This document shows positions 26,537 through 36,095 of a stretch of DNA of 64,000 nt, piece by piece. The position numbers were made by a program, and so were the translations under genes. Source of the DNA: Chryseobacterium indologenes. Lineage in GTDB: Bacteria > Bacteroidota > Bacteroidia > Flavobacteriales > Weeksellaceae. Under the pieces are notes generated by a model. The model was not told the DNA's origin. It made no database searches and saw nothing but the letters and a program-made list of their open reading frames with translations. Every line of letters begins with the position of its first letter. Position 1 is the stretch's first letter. The DNA lies in the NCBI GenBank assembly GCA_002439165.1, contig DJTE01000002.1, positions 98,610-162,609 on the forward strand, in the 5' to 3' direction.

Positions 26537-28804
26537 ATGAAAAAACTTTCTATAATTTCTCTTGGTATTTTAGCATCCCTGCAGTTGGCAAACGCGCAGG
26601 TCATTACCTCAAAAAAATGGACGGATATTTTTTCCTACAACAATGTCTTGGCAATGAAAGAAGACAATGGAAAAATAATTGCCGCTACGGAAAACGGGAT
26701 ATTCTATTATACAATCTCAACAGGAGAGATTACAAAGTTATCTAAAGCCAACGGCCTGCATAATACAGGAATCACTGCCTTTGACTATAACCCGCAGACT
26801 AAAACCGGAATTATAGGGTATAGTAACGGCTCCCTGGATGTCATTACTCCACAGGAAATTAAATATATCGTTGATATTCCTATTGCCACCGGATATAACG
26901 GAAGCAAAAAAATCAACCATATCTCTATCACAGGAGATCAGGCTGTAATTTCCGTAGGCTACGGAATTTCTATATTCAACCTGAACAGGAAAGAATTTGG
27001 GGATTCAACCTTCTTTATGACAGGAGGAGGTCTATACGAAGCCAGCAACGAAGCCGTTATTTTCGGCAATAAAGTATATTCTGCTACCGACAACGGACTG
27101 AAGACCCATGAGATGAATACCACTTTTCCGGTATATTCCACCTGGGTGACAGAAATCCCCGGATCATTTAAGCATATTGATGCCGAAACATCCCTGGTAT
27201 TTTCATCTGCAACCTCTGCATTCCTGTATAATAACGGAGTTTCCACTCCACTTCCCGCAAGTTTCGGAAATATCCGCGACATCGTAGTATCTTCAGACAA
27301 TATTGTGGTAACAGATGTTGCCAGAATCTACACATTCGGTACCAACGGAATAAACCAGGGAACAGTAAGTGTAGGAGAAGAGTGCAATACCGCCATAAAA
27401 ACCAACGGAAAAATATATGGAGGAACCATATTATCAGGAATAAAAGATGAAGGCGGCAGCATGTATAAGCCGTCCGGACCATATTCTAATTTTTCATACA
27501 AAATTAACCTGTATGACAATGACCAGATCTTAGTATCGTCCGGTGCAAGAGACGGAAGATACAATACCCCCGTAAACAATCCAAAAAGACCCGGATTCTA
27601 TTATTTCTCCGGTTCTGAATGGATATATTCTTCCTATTTCGTACAGAATACCAGCCTTATGAATGTTCTGGATGCTGTACTTAATCCCAGGGATAACAGT
27701 GAAGTATTTTTCACAAACTATGCAACCGGAGGGCCACAAGGTGTTTACAGAATGAAGTATAACCCAACCAATAAAGATTTTGATCTGGTAAAATACTATA
27801 ATCTGGGAACTACCCTGCCTGCTTACAACCGTCCTGTTGGTTTTGCAGTGGATAACCAGAACAACTTTTTTGTTTCTGTTTCCTATAATGAAGGAATTGC
27901 TTCAATAGGGGTTTACGATCCCGCTGCAGATAACTTCAATCTAAAGAAGTTCAACATCACCAGCGATGCGGTTCAGAAACCTCTGTTTTATGAAAACATG
28001 CTGTGGATCCCTACTCCCAGAACCAACACTTTCATCGTATATGATTATAAAAATGCCGGCAGCTTTTCCGATGATGTAGATTACATCCTGAGAGACACCA
28101 ACGGATTTGCAGGTAACTCAAAAGGAACCATATCGGTGGCTATTGATAAATCCGGAGATGCATGGATCGGTACCGACAGCGGATTAAGGATATTGGCCAA
28201 TGCCGCTACCGAAATTAAAGGATCTGATCCGCAGGTAGCCCCTATCGTTATTGAACAGAACGGACTTGGAGAAGAGCTTTTCAGAGATTCCCAGATCCTC
28301 CAGGTGGAGGTGGATGCAGGAGATCACAAATGGGTTTCCGTAGATGGAGGCGGTGTATACTATCTTTCCTCTGACGGCCAGCAGACCATCAAACATTTTA
28401 CAAAAGAAAACTCACCTCTTCCTACCAACTCTGTTACAGACATTAAAGTAGATAAAAAAACAGGGAAAGTATATTTTGTTACCTATAACGGAATTGTTGT
28501 TTATCAGGGCGATGTAGCCGATGTAACCTCCAATTTCGGAAATGTGGTCGTGTATCCTAATCCTGTGGTATACTCCAACTTTAAAGGAAAGGTAACAATA
28601 AAAGGGCTTGCTGAAAAAACCAATATCAGAATTGCCGATGCAGCCGGAAATGTGGTACATTCAGCCGTTGCCAGAGGAGGATATTACGAATGGGACCTTA
28701 ACAACAATAAGGGTACCCGCGTGGCCTCGGGAATTTATTTCGTACTGATGACCAATGAAGACGGTTCAGATAAAGCTACCGCCAAAATAGCCGTAGTTAA
28801 TTAA
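26537..28804 (+). CDS. porZ: Type IX secretion system protein PorZ
   Basis: The 755-aa exported protein (signal peptide ending near ANAQ) is built of two-component-regulator-like propeller repeats (VLAMKEDNGKIIAATENGIFYY, GDAWIGTDSGLRIL, KWVSVDGGGVYYL). It ends in a T9SS type A sorting domain (VVVYPNPVVYSNF ... ASGIYFVLM). PorZ belongs to the PorU-PorV-PorQ-PorZ attachment complex that cleaves the sorting domain and anchors cargo at the cell surface. The start is 1 nt after the metallophosphatase stop, and the stop overlaps recO. Such proteins are often mis-annotated as ABC transporter substrate-binding proteins. Confidence 0.88.
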   Translation: MKKLSIISLGILASLQLANAQVITSKKWTDIFSYNNVLAMKEDNGKIIAATENGIFYYTISTGEITKLSKANGLHNTGITAFDYNPQTKTGIIGYSNGSLDVITPQEIKYIVDIPIATGYNGSKKINHISITGDQAVISVGYGISIFNLNRKEFGDSTFFMTGGGLYEASNEAVIFGNKVYSATDNGLKTHEMNTTFPVYSTWVTEIPGSFKHIDAETSLVFSSATSAFLYNNGVSTPLPASFGNIRDIVVSSDNIVVTDVARIYTFGTNGINQGTVSVGEECNTAIKTNGKIYGGTILSGIKDEGGSMYKPSGPYSNFSYKINLYDNDQILVSSGARDGRYNTPVNNPKRPGFYYFSGSEWIYSSYFVQNTSLMNVLDAVLNPRDNSEVFFTNYATGGPQGVYRMKYNPTNKDFDLVKYYNLGTTLPAYNRPVGFAVDNQNNFFVSVSYNEGIASIGVYDPAADNFNLKKFNITSDAVQKPLFYENMLWIPTPRTNTFIVYDYKNAGSFSDDVDYILRDTNGFAGNSKGTISVAIDKSGDAWIGTDSGLRILANAATEIKGSDPQVAPIVIEQNGLGEELFRDSQILQVEVDAGDHKWVSVDGGGVYYLSSDGQQTIKHFTKENSPLPTNSVTDIKVDKKTGKVYFVTYNGIVVYQGDVADVTSNFGNVVVYPNPVVYSNFKGKVTIKGLAEKTNIRIADAAGNVVHSAVARGGYYEWDLNNNKGTRVASGIYFVLMTNEDGSDKATAKIAVVN

Positions 28805-29490
28805 TGAATTCACAGAACGGATTTTTACTTTCATTCATAAAATATGGCGAAAACGATGCTGTTCTGCATTGTTTTACAGAAGAAGACGGCTTTCAGACCT
28901 ATTTTCTGAAAGGAATATATTCCAAAAGAAATAAAAAGAAAGCCCTGCTTCAGCCTTTGAATAAACTCAGTTTTTCTGTAACCCCTGCCAGAGGAGGCGG
29001 AATTCCGTCTGTTTCAAAATTTGAATTGCTGAAAACCAACGATGTCTATACCGATATTAAGGCCGGCACCGTTATATTTTTCATTTCAGATTTCCTGAAT
29101 CAGGTTTTGAGGCACGAAAATAAAAATCCCAATATCTTTTTCAATATTGATGAATTCCTCAATGAGCTGATGAATAAAAATTATCAGTGTCACCTGCTGT
29201 TTCTGATCCGTATTCTAAAGATTCAGGGAGTAGCCCCGCTGGTTAATGACGGCTCTTTTTTAGATCCTGAAACCGGGACGTTTTCTGCCGTCGCGGCTCA
29301 TCAGCTATTCGGGCAGGAAATTTCCTCAGTCTGGAAAACAGCCCTTACTTCAGGGGATATATATTCAACAAAAATCCATTCTGCTCTCAGAAAAGATTTT
29401 CTGGACAGCATACTTGTCTATTATCATTATCATATAACCGATTTTAAAATGCCGGCATCCCTTGAGGTGATCCAGCAGATTTTTGAATAA
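28804..29490 (+). CDS. recO: DNA repair protein RecO
   Basis: RecO helps load RecA on gapped DNA in the RecFOR pathway. The 228-aa protein has the N-terminal OB-fold (GFLLSFIKYGENDAVLHCFTEEDG, then LQPLNKLSF) and the helical C-terminal domain, in the size range of the family. The zinc cysteines seen in some RecO proteins are absent, as in other Bacteroidetes members. It starts inside the porZ stop (TAATG), so translation is coupled. Confidence 0.9.
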   Translation: MNSQNGFLLSFIKYGENDAVLHCFTEEDGFQTYFLKGIYSKRNKKKALLQPLNKLSFSVTPARGGGIPSVSKFELLKTNDVYTDIKAGTVIFFISDFLNQVLRHENKNPNIFFNIDEFLNELMNKNYQCHLLFLIRILKIQGVAPLVNDGSFLDPETGTFSAVAAHQLFGQEISSVWKTALTSGDIYSTKIHSALRKDFLDSILVYYHYHITDFKMPASLEVIQQIFE

Positions 29491-29664
29491 AAGCCGGAAG
29501 TTTTTTTAGATATAGGTATTGATGCCTACTTTGAAATCAAATGATTTAAAAAAAGGTAAAAACAGAATGTCATTTATCAATGATGAGTTTCGTAACTCTC
29601 TTCTTCCACCTCGCGGCTTCAAGCCTGTCTAAAGCAGAAATTATGATCCCGGACCCGCATTTTT

Positions 29665-32331
29665 TTATTTTTTCTGACTGGTTTTTTCCTCCGGCATTTC
29701 CGTTTCAGATTCTGCCATTTCTTTTTTGGAGAATCTCGGCTGCAGGATCTTTGCTATCAGCCCTGTCCAGCCCGTCTGATGAGAGGCTCCTGCTCCACGG
29801 CCGTTATCCCCGTGGAAGTATTCATAGAATAAAAGATAATCTTTAAAATCAGGATCTGTCTGAAATCTTTCATACTGCCCGTGTACAGGACGTTTTCCAT
29901 TTTCATCCTTTAAAAATATTTTAGCCAGCCTTTTGCTCAGAGAGTCTGCAATCTGATCCAGGTTGGAATAATTTCCGCTTCCCGTAGGATACTCAACCAG
30001 GAAATCAGGGCTGTAATAAAAGAAAAAGCGCTGCAGGCTTTCAATGATCAGGAAATTAACCGGAAACCAAACGGGCCCGCGCCAGTTGCTGTTTCCCCCA
30101 AAAAGTCCGCTGTCGCTTTCGGCCGGTGTATATTTTACAGTATAATCCGTTTCATTGAGATTAAGGGTATAAGGGTTCTGCTCATATTCTTTAGAGAGTG
30201 CCCTTACTCCGTATTCACTTAAAAACTCATCCGGATTCAGCATCCTTTTCAGTAACCTTTTCAGACGATGCCCCCTGAGCAGGGATAAAAGGTGTTTGGA
30301 ATCCTGCCCCTTCACTTCCCATCGCGAAACCAGGGAAGCCAGCTCCGGTTTATTGTCCAGCACCCACTTCATTCTTTTTTTGAAATTGGGAAGATTTTCA
30401 ATCATTTCATCATCTATCACCTCAACGGCAAACATGGGAATCAATCCTACTATTGTTCTTAACTTTAAATACATGTGCGTTCCGTCGCTGGAAGCAATGG
30501 CATCGTAAAAGAACTCATCTTCCCCGTCCCAAAGACTGAAATCTTCTTCCCCCATATTATCCAGGGAATTGGCAATGGACAGAAAGTGTTCAAAAAATTT
30601 CATCGCCATTTCCTCATACACATTATTGTAGAGGGCCAGTTCCAGAGCTATTCTCATCATGTTCAGGGCAAACATGGCCATCCAGCTGGTGCCGTCCGAC
30701 TGCTCGAGCTGCTCTCCGTTGGGAAGAACGGAATTCCTGTCGAAAACACCGATATTATCAAGCCCCAGAAATCCTCCTTCAAAAATATTATTCCCGTTAT
30801 TATCTTTCTTATTCACCCACCAGGTAAAATTCAGCAGCAGCTTCTGAAAAGCACTTTCCAGGAATTCAAGATCCGGTTTTCCTCTCAGATATTCGTCAAT
30901 TTTAAATACCCGGAAAACGGCCCAGGCATGTACAGGAGGGTTAACATCGCTGAAGTTCCATTCATAGGCCGGAAGCTGTCCGTTGGGATGCATGTACCAT
31001 TCGAAGAGAAAAAGTTTCAGCTGGTATTTTGCAAAATCAGGATCAATAAGCGAAAAACTTATGGTGTGAAAAGCCAGATCCCAGGTGGCATACCATGGAT
31101 ATTCCCATTTGTCGGGCATGGAAATGATATGTTCGTTATTAAGGTGCTTCCAGTCATAATTCCGGATGTTTTCACGGGATTTGGGAGGAGACATTTGGGC
31201 AGGATCGCCTTTCAGCCATTTTTCAACGTTATAATGATAATACATTTTATTCCAGAGCATTCCCGCAAATGCCTGTCTTTGTATGAGTTTTTCGTCTTCT
31301 GACGGTATTCCATCCTGAATTCCGGCGTAAAAATCGTCGGCCTCTTTCCTCCTCTGTTCAAAAACAGCATCACAGGCTGCGAACGGATCACTCAGTTCCT
31401 TATCAGAAATCCTGAATTCAAATGTTTTGGATTCTCTGCCTTTAAAATGCTCATCTATGAAAAAAGAGGCTTTAGTTCCTGTATTTTCAGGATTTACCGA
31501 CCGGGAATCACCGGTCATTATATAATTATTGATACCGTCTTTACAGTATCCTGATGTATTGGACGACCGGTAAAGTCTTTCGTTATTGGTTTCGTTATTG
31601 CAGAACAGGACTTCAGAAAACTGGCTGGCGTAGATATTTTTTATTTCGAGATCTTTATGATCTGCTCTGATCCGTCCGCCCTTTTCAGCAAACAGCCTGG
31701 GCTGATAATCATCATATCCCCAATTCCAGGTATTCCTGAACCATACTGTGGGTATGACGACAAGGGAAGTTTCCTTTTCTGATCTGTTGATCACGGTAAG
31801 CCTTACCAAAATATCATCAGGACCTTCTTTGGCATATTCAATGAAGATGTCAAAATATTCATTGGAATCAAAAATTCCGGTATCAATCAGTTCATATTCC
31901 GGTTCATTTTTACCTCTTTCTGCATTGGTCTTTACAAGGTCTTCATAGGGAAAGGCTTTCTGCGGATATTTATACAGCATCTTCATATAAGAATGCGTGG
32001 GAGTGGAGTCCAGGTAATAAAAATACTCCTTCACATCTTCTCCGTGGTTTCCCTGGCCGTTGGTAAGGCCAAAGAACCGTTCTTTTATCATCCTGTCTTT
32101 TTTATTCCAGAATCCTACGGAGAAGACCATTCGCTGCAGATCATCACAGATTCCGCAGATCCCTTCCTCACCCCAGCGGTACGTTTTGGCTTCGGCTGTA
32201 TCATGGCCGGTATAGTTCCATGCATCACCGTTTTCACTATAATCTTCACGCACAAGCCCCCATTCCCGGTTGCTGACGTAAGGTCCCCATTTTTTCCAGG
32301 AAACATCTGAAATTCTTTGTTTTTCCGTCAT
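29665..32331 (-). CDS. Glycoside hydrolase of the GH63 / MGH1-like type
   Basis: The 888-aa protein without a signal peptide matches the large bacterial family annotated as MGH1-like or GH63-like glucosidase. It has an N-terminal beta-sandwich (WGPYVSNREWGLVREDYS), then an (alpha/alpha)6 barrel with YPWYATWDLAFHTIS (Trp417-Asp418, the region of the catalytic acid) and NSNWRGPVWFPVNFLI, typical of inverting clan GH-G enzymes. It should release glucose or a related sugar from a small intracellular glycoside or glucosylglycerate-type solute; the true substrate is not clear. The next gene upstream, an SDR like glucose 1-dehydrogenase, may act on the released sugar. Confidence 0.85.
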   Translation of the reverse strand: MTEKQRISDVSWKKWGPYVSNREWGLVREDYSENGDAWNYTGHDTAEAKTYRWGEEGICGICDDLQRMVFSVGFWNKKDRMIKERFFGLTNGQGNHGEDVKEYFYYLDSTPTHSYMKMLYKYPQKAFPYEDLVKTNAERGKNEPEYELIDTGIFDSNEYFDIFIEYAKEGPDDILVRLTVINRSEKETSLVVIPTVWFRNTWNWGYDDYQPRLFAEKGGRIRADHKDLEIKNIYASQFSEVLFCNNETNNERLYRSSNTSGYCKDGINNYIMTGDSRSVNPENTGTKASFFIDEHFKGRESKTFEFRISDKELSDPFAACDAVFEQRRKEADDFYAGIQDGIPSEDEKLIQRQAFAGMLWNKMYYHYNVEKWLKGDPAQMSPPKSRENIRNYDWKHLNNEHIISMPDKWEYPWYATWDLAFHTISFSLIDPDFAKYQLKLFLFEWYMHPNGQLPAYEWNFSDVNPPVHAWAVFRVFKIDEYLRGKPDLEFLESAFQKLLLNFTWWVNKKDNNGNNIFEGGFLGLDNIGVFDRNSVLPNGEQLEQSDGTSWMAMFALNMMRIALELALYNNVYEEMAMKFFEHFLSIANSLDNMGEEDFSLWDGEDEFFYDAIASSDGTHMYLKLRTIVGLIPMFAVEVIDDEMIENLPNFKKRMKWVLDNKPELASLVSRWEVKGQDSKHLLSLLRGHRLKRLLKRMLNPDEFLSEYGVRALSKEYEQNPYTLNLNETDYTVKYTPAESDSGLFGGNSNWRGPVWFPVNFLIIESLQRFFFYYSPDFLVEYPTGSGNYSNLDQIADSLSKRLAKIFLKDENGKRPVHGQYERFQTDPDFKDYLLFYEYFHGDNGRGAGASHQTGWTGLIAKILQPRFSKKEMAESETEMPEEKTSQKK

Positions 32332-32407
32332 AAGCGTTGATTATGAATAATGAATAGGCAATGGAGCAATTCTGAGCTAAAATAAACGTTTTACCCCCTG
32401 TATCCTT

Positions 32408-33217
32408 CTACCCTCCGGTAGAAAAGCTCTCAAAAGTAGTCATTCCTCCATCTGCAAAGATGCTGGTGCCTGTAATATAATCTGCCTGATCGCTTGCCAG
32501 GAACACGGCTAAATTTCCTATATCCTGCGGCTGACCGATCCTGTTATAAGGAATAAGGGTAAGCAGTGAGTTGAGGGCTTCAGGGGTATTCCACGCATTG
32601 GTATTGATCGGGGTCTGAATGGCACCCGGGCAGATAGAGTTTACCCGGATCTTATCAGCACCGTATTCCTGAGCCAGGGTCTGCATCAGCATTCTTACGG
32701 CTCCTTTGCTTGCTGCATAATTGGCATGGCCAGCCCAGGGAATAATTTCATGAACAGAGCTGATATGAATGATTTTTCCGCATGCCACAGAGCGTGAAGG
32801 ATCTATTCCGCGGCGCAGAAATTCTTTAATCGCTTCTCTTGCACACAGAAACTGCCCGGTAAGATTGACTCCTATTACGGCATTCCACTGATCCAGGGTC
32901 ATCTCTGTAAATTTTGCATCCTTCTGAATTCCTGCATTATTAACCAGGATATCTACTGTTCCCAGCTGCGAAACCACATCCTGAAACATTCTGACGACCT
33001 GATCTTCCTTAGAGACATCACACCGGTAAATGATCGCTGTACCTCCTGCTTCCGTAATTTCCTTCAAAACCGCCTCTGCTTCTTCCGCAGACCTTTCTGA
33101 GGAGTGATTGATAACCACTGAAGCTCCTGCTGCTGCCAGAGATTTTGCGATTCCTGAACCGATTCCGCTGGATGCTCCTGTAACCACAGCGACCTGATTA
33201 TGAAGTGATATTTCCAT
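32408..33217 (-). CDS. SDR family oxidoreductase (glucose 1-dehydrogenase-like)
   Basis: The 269-aa NAD(P)-dependent dehydrogenase is a classical SDR: TGASSGIG (13-20), NNAG (93-96), catalytic Ser154, Tyr167 and Lys171 (YAASK), and the C-terminal GQPQDIGNLAVFLASDQADYITGT typical of the glucose 1-dehydrogenase/3-oxoacyl reductase group. It lies 76 nt upstream of the MGH1-like glycosidase on the same strand, so the two are likely co-regulated and may handle the same sugar. Cofactor and substrate cannot be set from sequence alone. Confidence 0.9.
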   Translation of the reverse strand: MEISLHNQVAVVTGASSGIGSGIAKSLAAAGASVVINHSSERSAEEAEAVLKEITEAGGTAIIYRCDVSKEDQVVRMFQDVVSQLGTVDILVNNAGIQKDAKFTEMTLDQWNAVIGVNLTGQFLCAREAIKEFLRRGIDPSRSVACGKIIHISSVHEIIPWAGHANYAASKGAVRMLMQTLAQEYGADKIRVNSICPGAIQTPINTNAWNTPEALNSLLTLIPYNRIGQPQDIGNLAVFLASDQADYITGTSIFADGGMTTFESFSTGG

Positions 33218-33289
33218 ATTCTGTATTTGATGTTATCCAAAGTTAGGGAAGAAATCAACAGAACGGAAGCTTTTGAATTTAAAATTTTC

Positions 33290-33763
33290 TTAAAGTTTTT
33301 TATACATCAGATATTGAGGTCCGCTTATTCCCATCCTTGTTTTTCCGTCATAAGAATATCCTGCTTTAAGGTAAATATGGTAAGCCAATTCATTTTTCCG
33401 GTTAACGGCCAATACAATTTCATTACAGTGAGGAAAATTTTCCCTGACAAAATCATCCACTCCAGCCATCGCTTCTTTTCCTATTCCTTTGCCCTGCATT
33501 CCGGGATTTACAGACAAAGACCTCAACAAAACGGAATCTCCGTTATCCGTAAGATCCAGTTTATCTTCACCAAAATCAAGGACAAAAAACCCTGCCGGCA
33601 CATCATCCTCCATAATGATCACCGGAAAAGAATCATTATCATCCCTTTCTTTTATTCTCTGAAGTGCCTGTTCTGCTGTGGAGGTAAAACGTAACTGGTC
33701 TTCATCCAGAGCATAGTTCACTTCAGAAAGATCTTCCTGCTTAAAGAATCGTAACGCTACCAT
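33290..33763 (-). CDS. GNAT family N-acetyltransferase
   Basis: The ATG at 33763 (MVALRFFKQEDLSE, 157 aa) starts 2 nt below the stop of the DUF1684 gene, so the pair is translationally linked. The acetyl-CoA loop is SVNPGMQGKGIGKEAMAG, followed by NEIVLAVNRKNELAYHIYLKAGY, both canonical. The substrate is unknown. The family resembles GNAT enzymes for amino groups on small molecules or protein N-termini. Confidence 0.88.
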   Translation of the reverse strand: MVALRFFKQEDLSEVNYALDEDQLRFTSTAEQALQRIKERDDNDSFPVIIMEDDVPAGFFVLDFGEDKLDLTDNGDSVLLRSLSVNPGMQGKGIGKEAMAGVDDFVRENFPHCNEIVLAVNRKNELAYHIYLKAGYSYDGKTRMGISGPQYLMYKKL

Positions 33764-33765
33764 AA

Positions 33766-34383
33766 TCAATGATGATAAATATCTTTGTACATCACTCCTG
33801 CCTTTATTTCCACGGGAAGCTTATTTTCTTCCGGAACGACCGGACAATTGTAGTCATACGCGTTATATGCACAGAAAGGATGATAAGACTGGTTAAAATC
33901 AAGCAGAATGGTATCTCCTTCCGGTATTTTCAGGTCCATATACTTCCCTCCTCCGTAGGTTTCTCTGCCATTGGTTTCATCCCGGAATGGAAGGAAAAGA
34001 TAATCTTTATATTTATCCTGCTTCATAAGATCCAGACTCTGATACAGGGTAAGGGTATACGGTTTCTCATCCAGCATAAAGTTTACTTTACCGTATTCCC
34101 TGTACTTTTTTGTTTTTCCTGAAGAAGTTGGAAGTTCAAAAGGTTCTGCATCTTTAGTTTTAACCAGTGTTGCCGTAATCCTGTATTTAAGATTGAACGG
34201 AAAAAAAGGATGTCCTTTAAAATTGGTAAAATTATCTCCACGCAGAGGGGTCCGCTTGGGATCTTTATATTCTCTATTAAGGTCACGCTGGAATTTTTTG
34301 ACTTCCATAACTTCTCCTGACACAATTCTCTGTGAGAAAACCATCAAGGGAAATAACAGAAATAAAATGATATATTTTTTCAT
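33766..34383 (-). CDS. Exported DUF1684 domain protein
   Basis: The 205-aa protein has a signal peptide (MKKYIILFLLFPLMVFSQ) and is almost entirely a DUF1684 domain, recognisable from PFFPFNLKYRITA, YGKVNFMLDEKPYTL, LFLPFRDETNGRETYGGGKYMDL and the C-terminal NQSYHPFCAYNAYDYNCPVVPEENKLP. The family is widespread in Bacteroidetes, Actinobacteria and others and has no firmly established function. The conserved Cys and aromatic cluster at the end suggests a binding or catalytic site. It is the first gene of a two-gene unit with the GNAT gene and is divergent from the GMC oxidoreductase. Confidence 0.88.
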   Translation of the reverse strand: MKKYIILFLLFPLMVFSQRIVSGEVMEVKKFQRDLNREYKDPKRTPLRGDNFTNFKGHPFFPFNLKYRITATLVKTKDAEPFELPTSSGKTKKYREYGKVNFMLDEKPYTLTLYQSLDLMKQDKYKDYLFLPFRDETNGRETYGGGKYMDLKIPEGDTILLDFNQSYHPFCAYNAYDYNCPVVPEENKLPVEIKAGVMYKDIYHH

Positions 34384-34517
34384 ATATTTTCAGAATTATA
34401 AGTAAAACTATGAATTTTATGTGGCATGAAAAGTTAAAATTGTGATAAAATAGTATAATCTGTTTTAAATATATCCCCAACCTCTTTTTCCAGCATATTT
34501 TTTGACAGGGAATGATT

Positions 34518-36092
34518 ATGGACAGAAAACAATTCATTAAAACTGGCATCCTGGCCGTATCCGGGTTTTATTTTCTTAATTCCAACCTGTTTCAGGCTGC
34601 CCGGCTTCAGCCTCAGAAATATACGGTTGATGCTCCCATTATCATCATAGGAAGCGGCTATGGAGGTGCTGTTTCTGCATTACGTCTGTGTGAAGCCGGA
34701 AAAAAAGTGATTCTTCTGGAAATGGGACTTAACTGGGAAAAAGCCGGAATTCCCTACTCCAGTCTTCTGAAGCCCGGGAAAAGTGCTGCTTGGCTGAAAA
34801 ATAAAACGATTGCCCCGTTCATGAATATATTCTCTATCACTCCATTTACCGGAACTCTGGACCGTATGGATTTTGAAAACATCAGTATCTGGGCCGGCAG
34901 AGGTGTGGGAGGCGGATCTCTGGTGAATGGCGGTATGGCAGTTACCCCGAAAGAAAGCTACTTTAAAGAGATTTTCCCTGACCTTGATGCGGAAAAGTTT
35001 TATCATCATTATTTTCCTCTCGTCCATAAAGAGCTTAAAGTAAATGTCATTAACGAACAGTTCCTGAAAGACTGTCCTTATTATAAATTTACCCGAGTGG
35101 GAGAAGCGGAAGCACACAAAGCAGGATTCAAAACCATCCGGGTTCCCAATGTCTACGATTTTCAATACATGGAAAAGGAATATAGAAATGAGGTCCCCCG
35201 TTCGGCTCTTAACACCGAGGTGATCTACGGCAACAATCATGGGAAAAACAGCCTGGATAAAACTTATCTGAAAAAAGCGATGGCAACAGGAAATCTGGAA
35301 ATCCTTGATCTCCACCGTGTAGATTATATCAGGCTGAATGATGACCAGACATACACTTTAAAAGTTCAGGAAACCGATACATCTGGAGCATTGGTCTCTG
35401 ATAAAATATTCAACTGCAAAAAGCTGATTCTTGCAGCAGGAACTATGGGAACTCTGAAACTGCTGCTTCACTCCCGGGCTGTAAACGGATTTCCTGTTCA
35501 TGAACGTATCGGGAAAAGCTGGGGTAATAACGGAAATTTCATGACGGGAAGAAACTGGGTAAAACCTTTATCCGGCGGAACGGGAACCAGACAGTCTACG
35601 ATCCCCGTAGGCGGAATTGATAACTGGGACGATCCCGAGCATCCGTTTTTCACAGAAATTGCCCCATTGCCAATGGGAATGGACGTGGCTACGGCTCTTT
35701 ATCTGCTCATCAACAGGGTTGACAGAAAAGGTGAAGTGACTTATGATCCTGACAAAGGTGAACTGGTACTGAACTGGAATGAACAGCATACCGCTGAAAT
35801 GAGGGCCAATGCAGATTATTTTATAAAAAAAATGAACAGGGCCAACGGGGGAACAAGAAGCCATCTCCTTTTTAAGAACGGATTCGGTGCGGATATATGT
35901 TATCACCCGCTTGGCGGCTGTGTTTTGGGAGAAGCCACCAATGAATACGGAAAACTGAAAGGGCATGAGAATCTGTATATTCTGGACGGATCTTTAATTC
36001 CCGGAACCATTGGAGTCAATCCGTTCGTTACCATTACGGCTATTGCAGAATACTGCATGGAAAACCTGATCAGGCAGAATGAATTTGCTTAA
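34518..36092 (+). CDS. GMC-type FAD oxidoreductase, cholesterol-oxidase-like
   Basis: Two ATGs are possible (34512 and 34518). The second has better spacing from an AGGG and gives MDRKQFIKTG, a Tat-like start without a full twin-Arg; 524 aa. The Rossmann motif IIIIGSGYGGAVSALRLCEA binds FAD. The middle (IWAGRGVGGGSLVNGGMAV) and the C-terminal CYHPLGGCVLG and GVNPFVTITAIAE match GMC/cholesterol oxidase proteins. It should oxidise an alcohol, perhaps a sterol-like or other hydrophobic one, outside the cytoplasm. The substrate is not known. Confidence 0.82.
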   Translation: MDRKQFIKTGILAVSGFYFLNSNLFQAARLQPQKYTVDAPIIIIGSGYGGAVSALRLCEAGKKVILLEMGLNWEKAGIPYSSLLKPGKSAAWLKNKTIAPFMNIFSITPFTGTLDRMDFENISIWAGRGVGGGSLVNGGMAVTPKESYFKEIFPDLDAEKFYHHYFPLVHKELKVNVINEQFLKDCPYYKFTRVGEAEAHKAGFKTIRVPNVYDFQYMEKEYRNEVPRSALNTEVIYGNNHGKNSLDKTYLKKAMATGNLEILDLHRVDYIRLNDDQTYTLKVQETDTSGALVSDKIFNCKKLILAAGTMGTLKLLLHSRAVNGFPVHERIGKSWGNNGNFMTGRNWVKPLSGGTGTRQSTIPVGGIDNWDDPEHPFFTEIAPLPMGMDVATALYLLINRVDRKGEVTYDPDKGELVLNWNEQHTAEMRANADYFIKKMNRANGGTRSHLLFKNGFGADICYHPLGGCVLGEATNEYGKLKGHENLYILDGSLIPGTIGVNPFVTITAIAEYCMENLIRQNEFA

Positions 36093-36095
36093 AAT

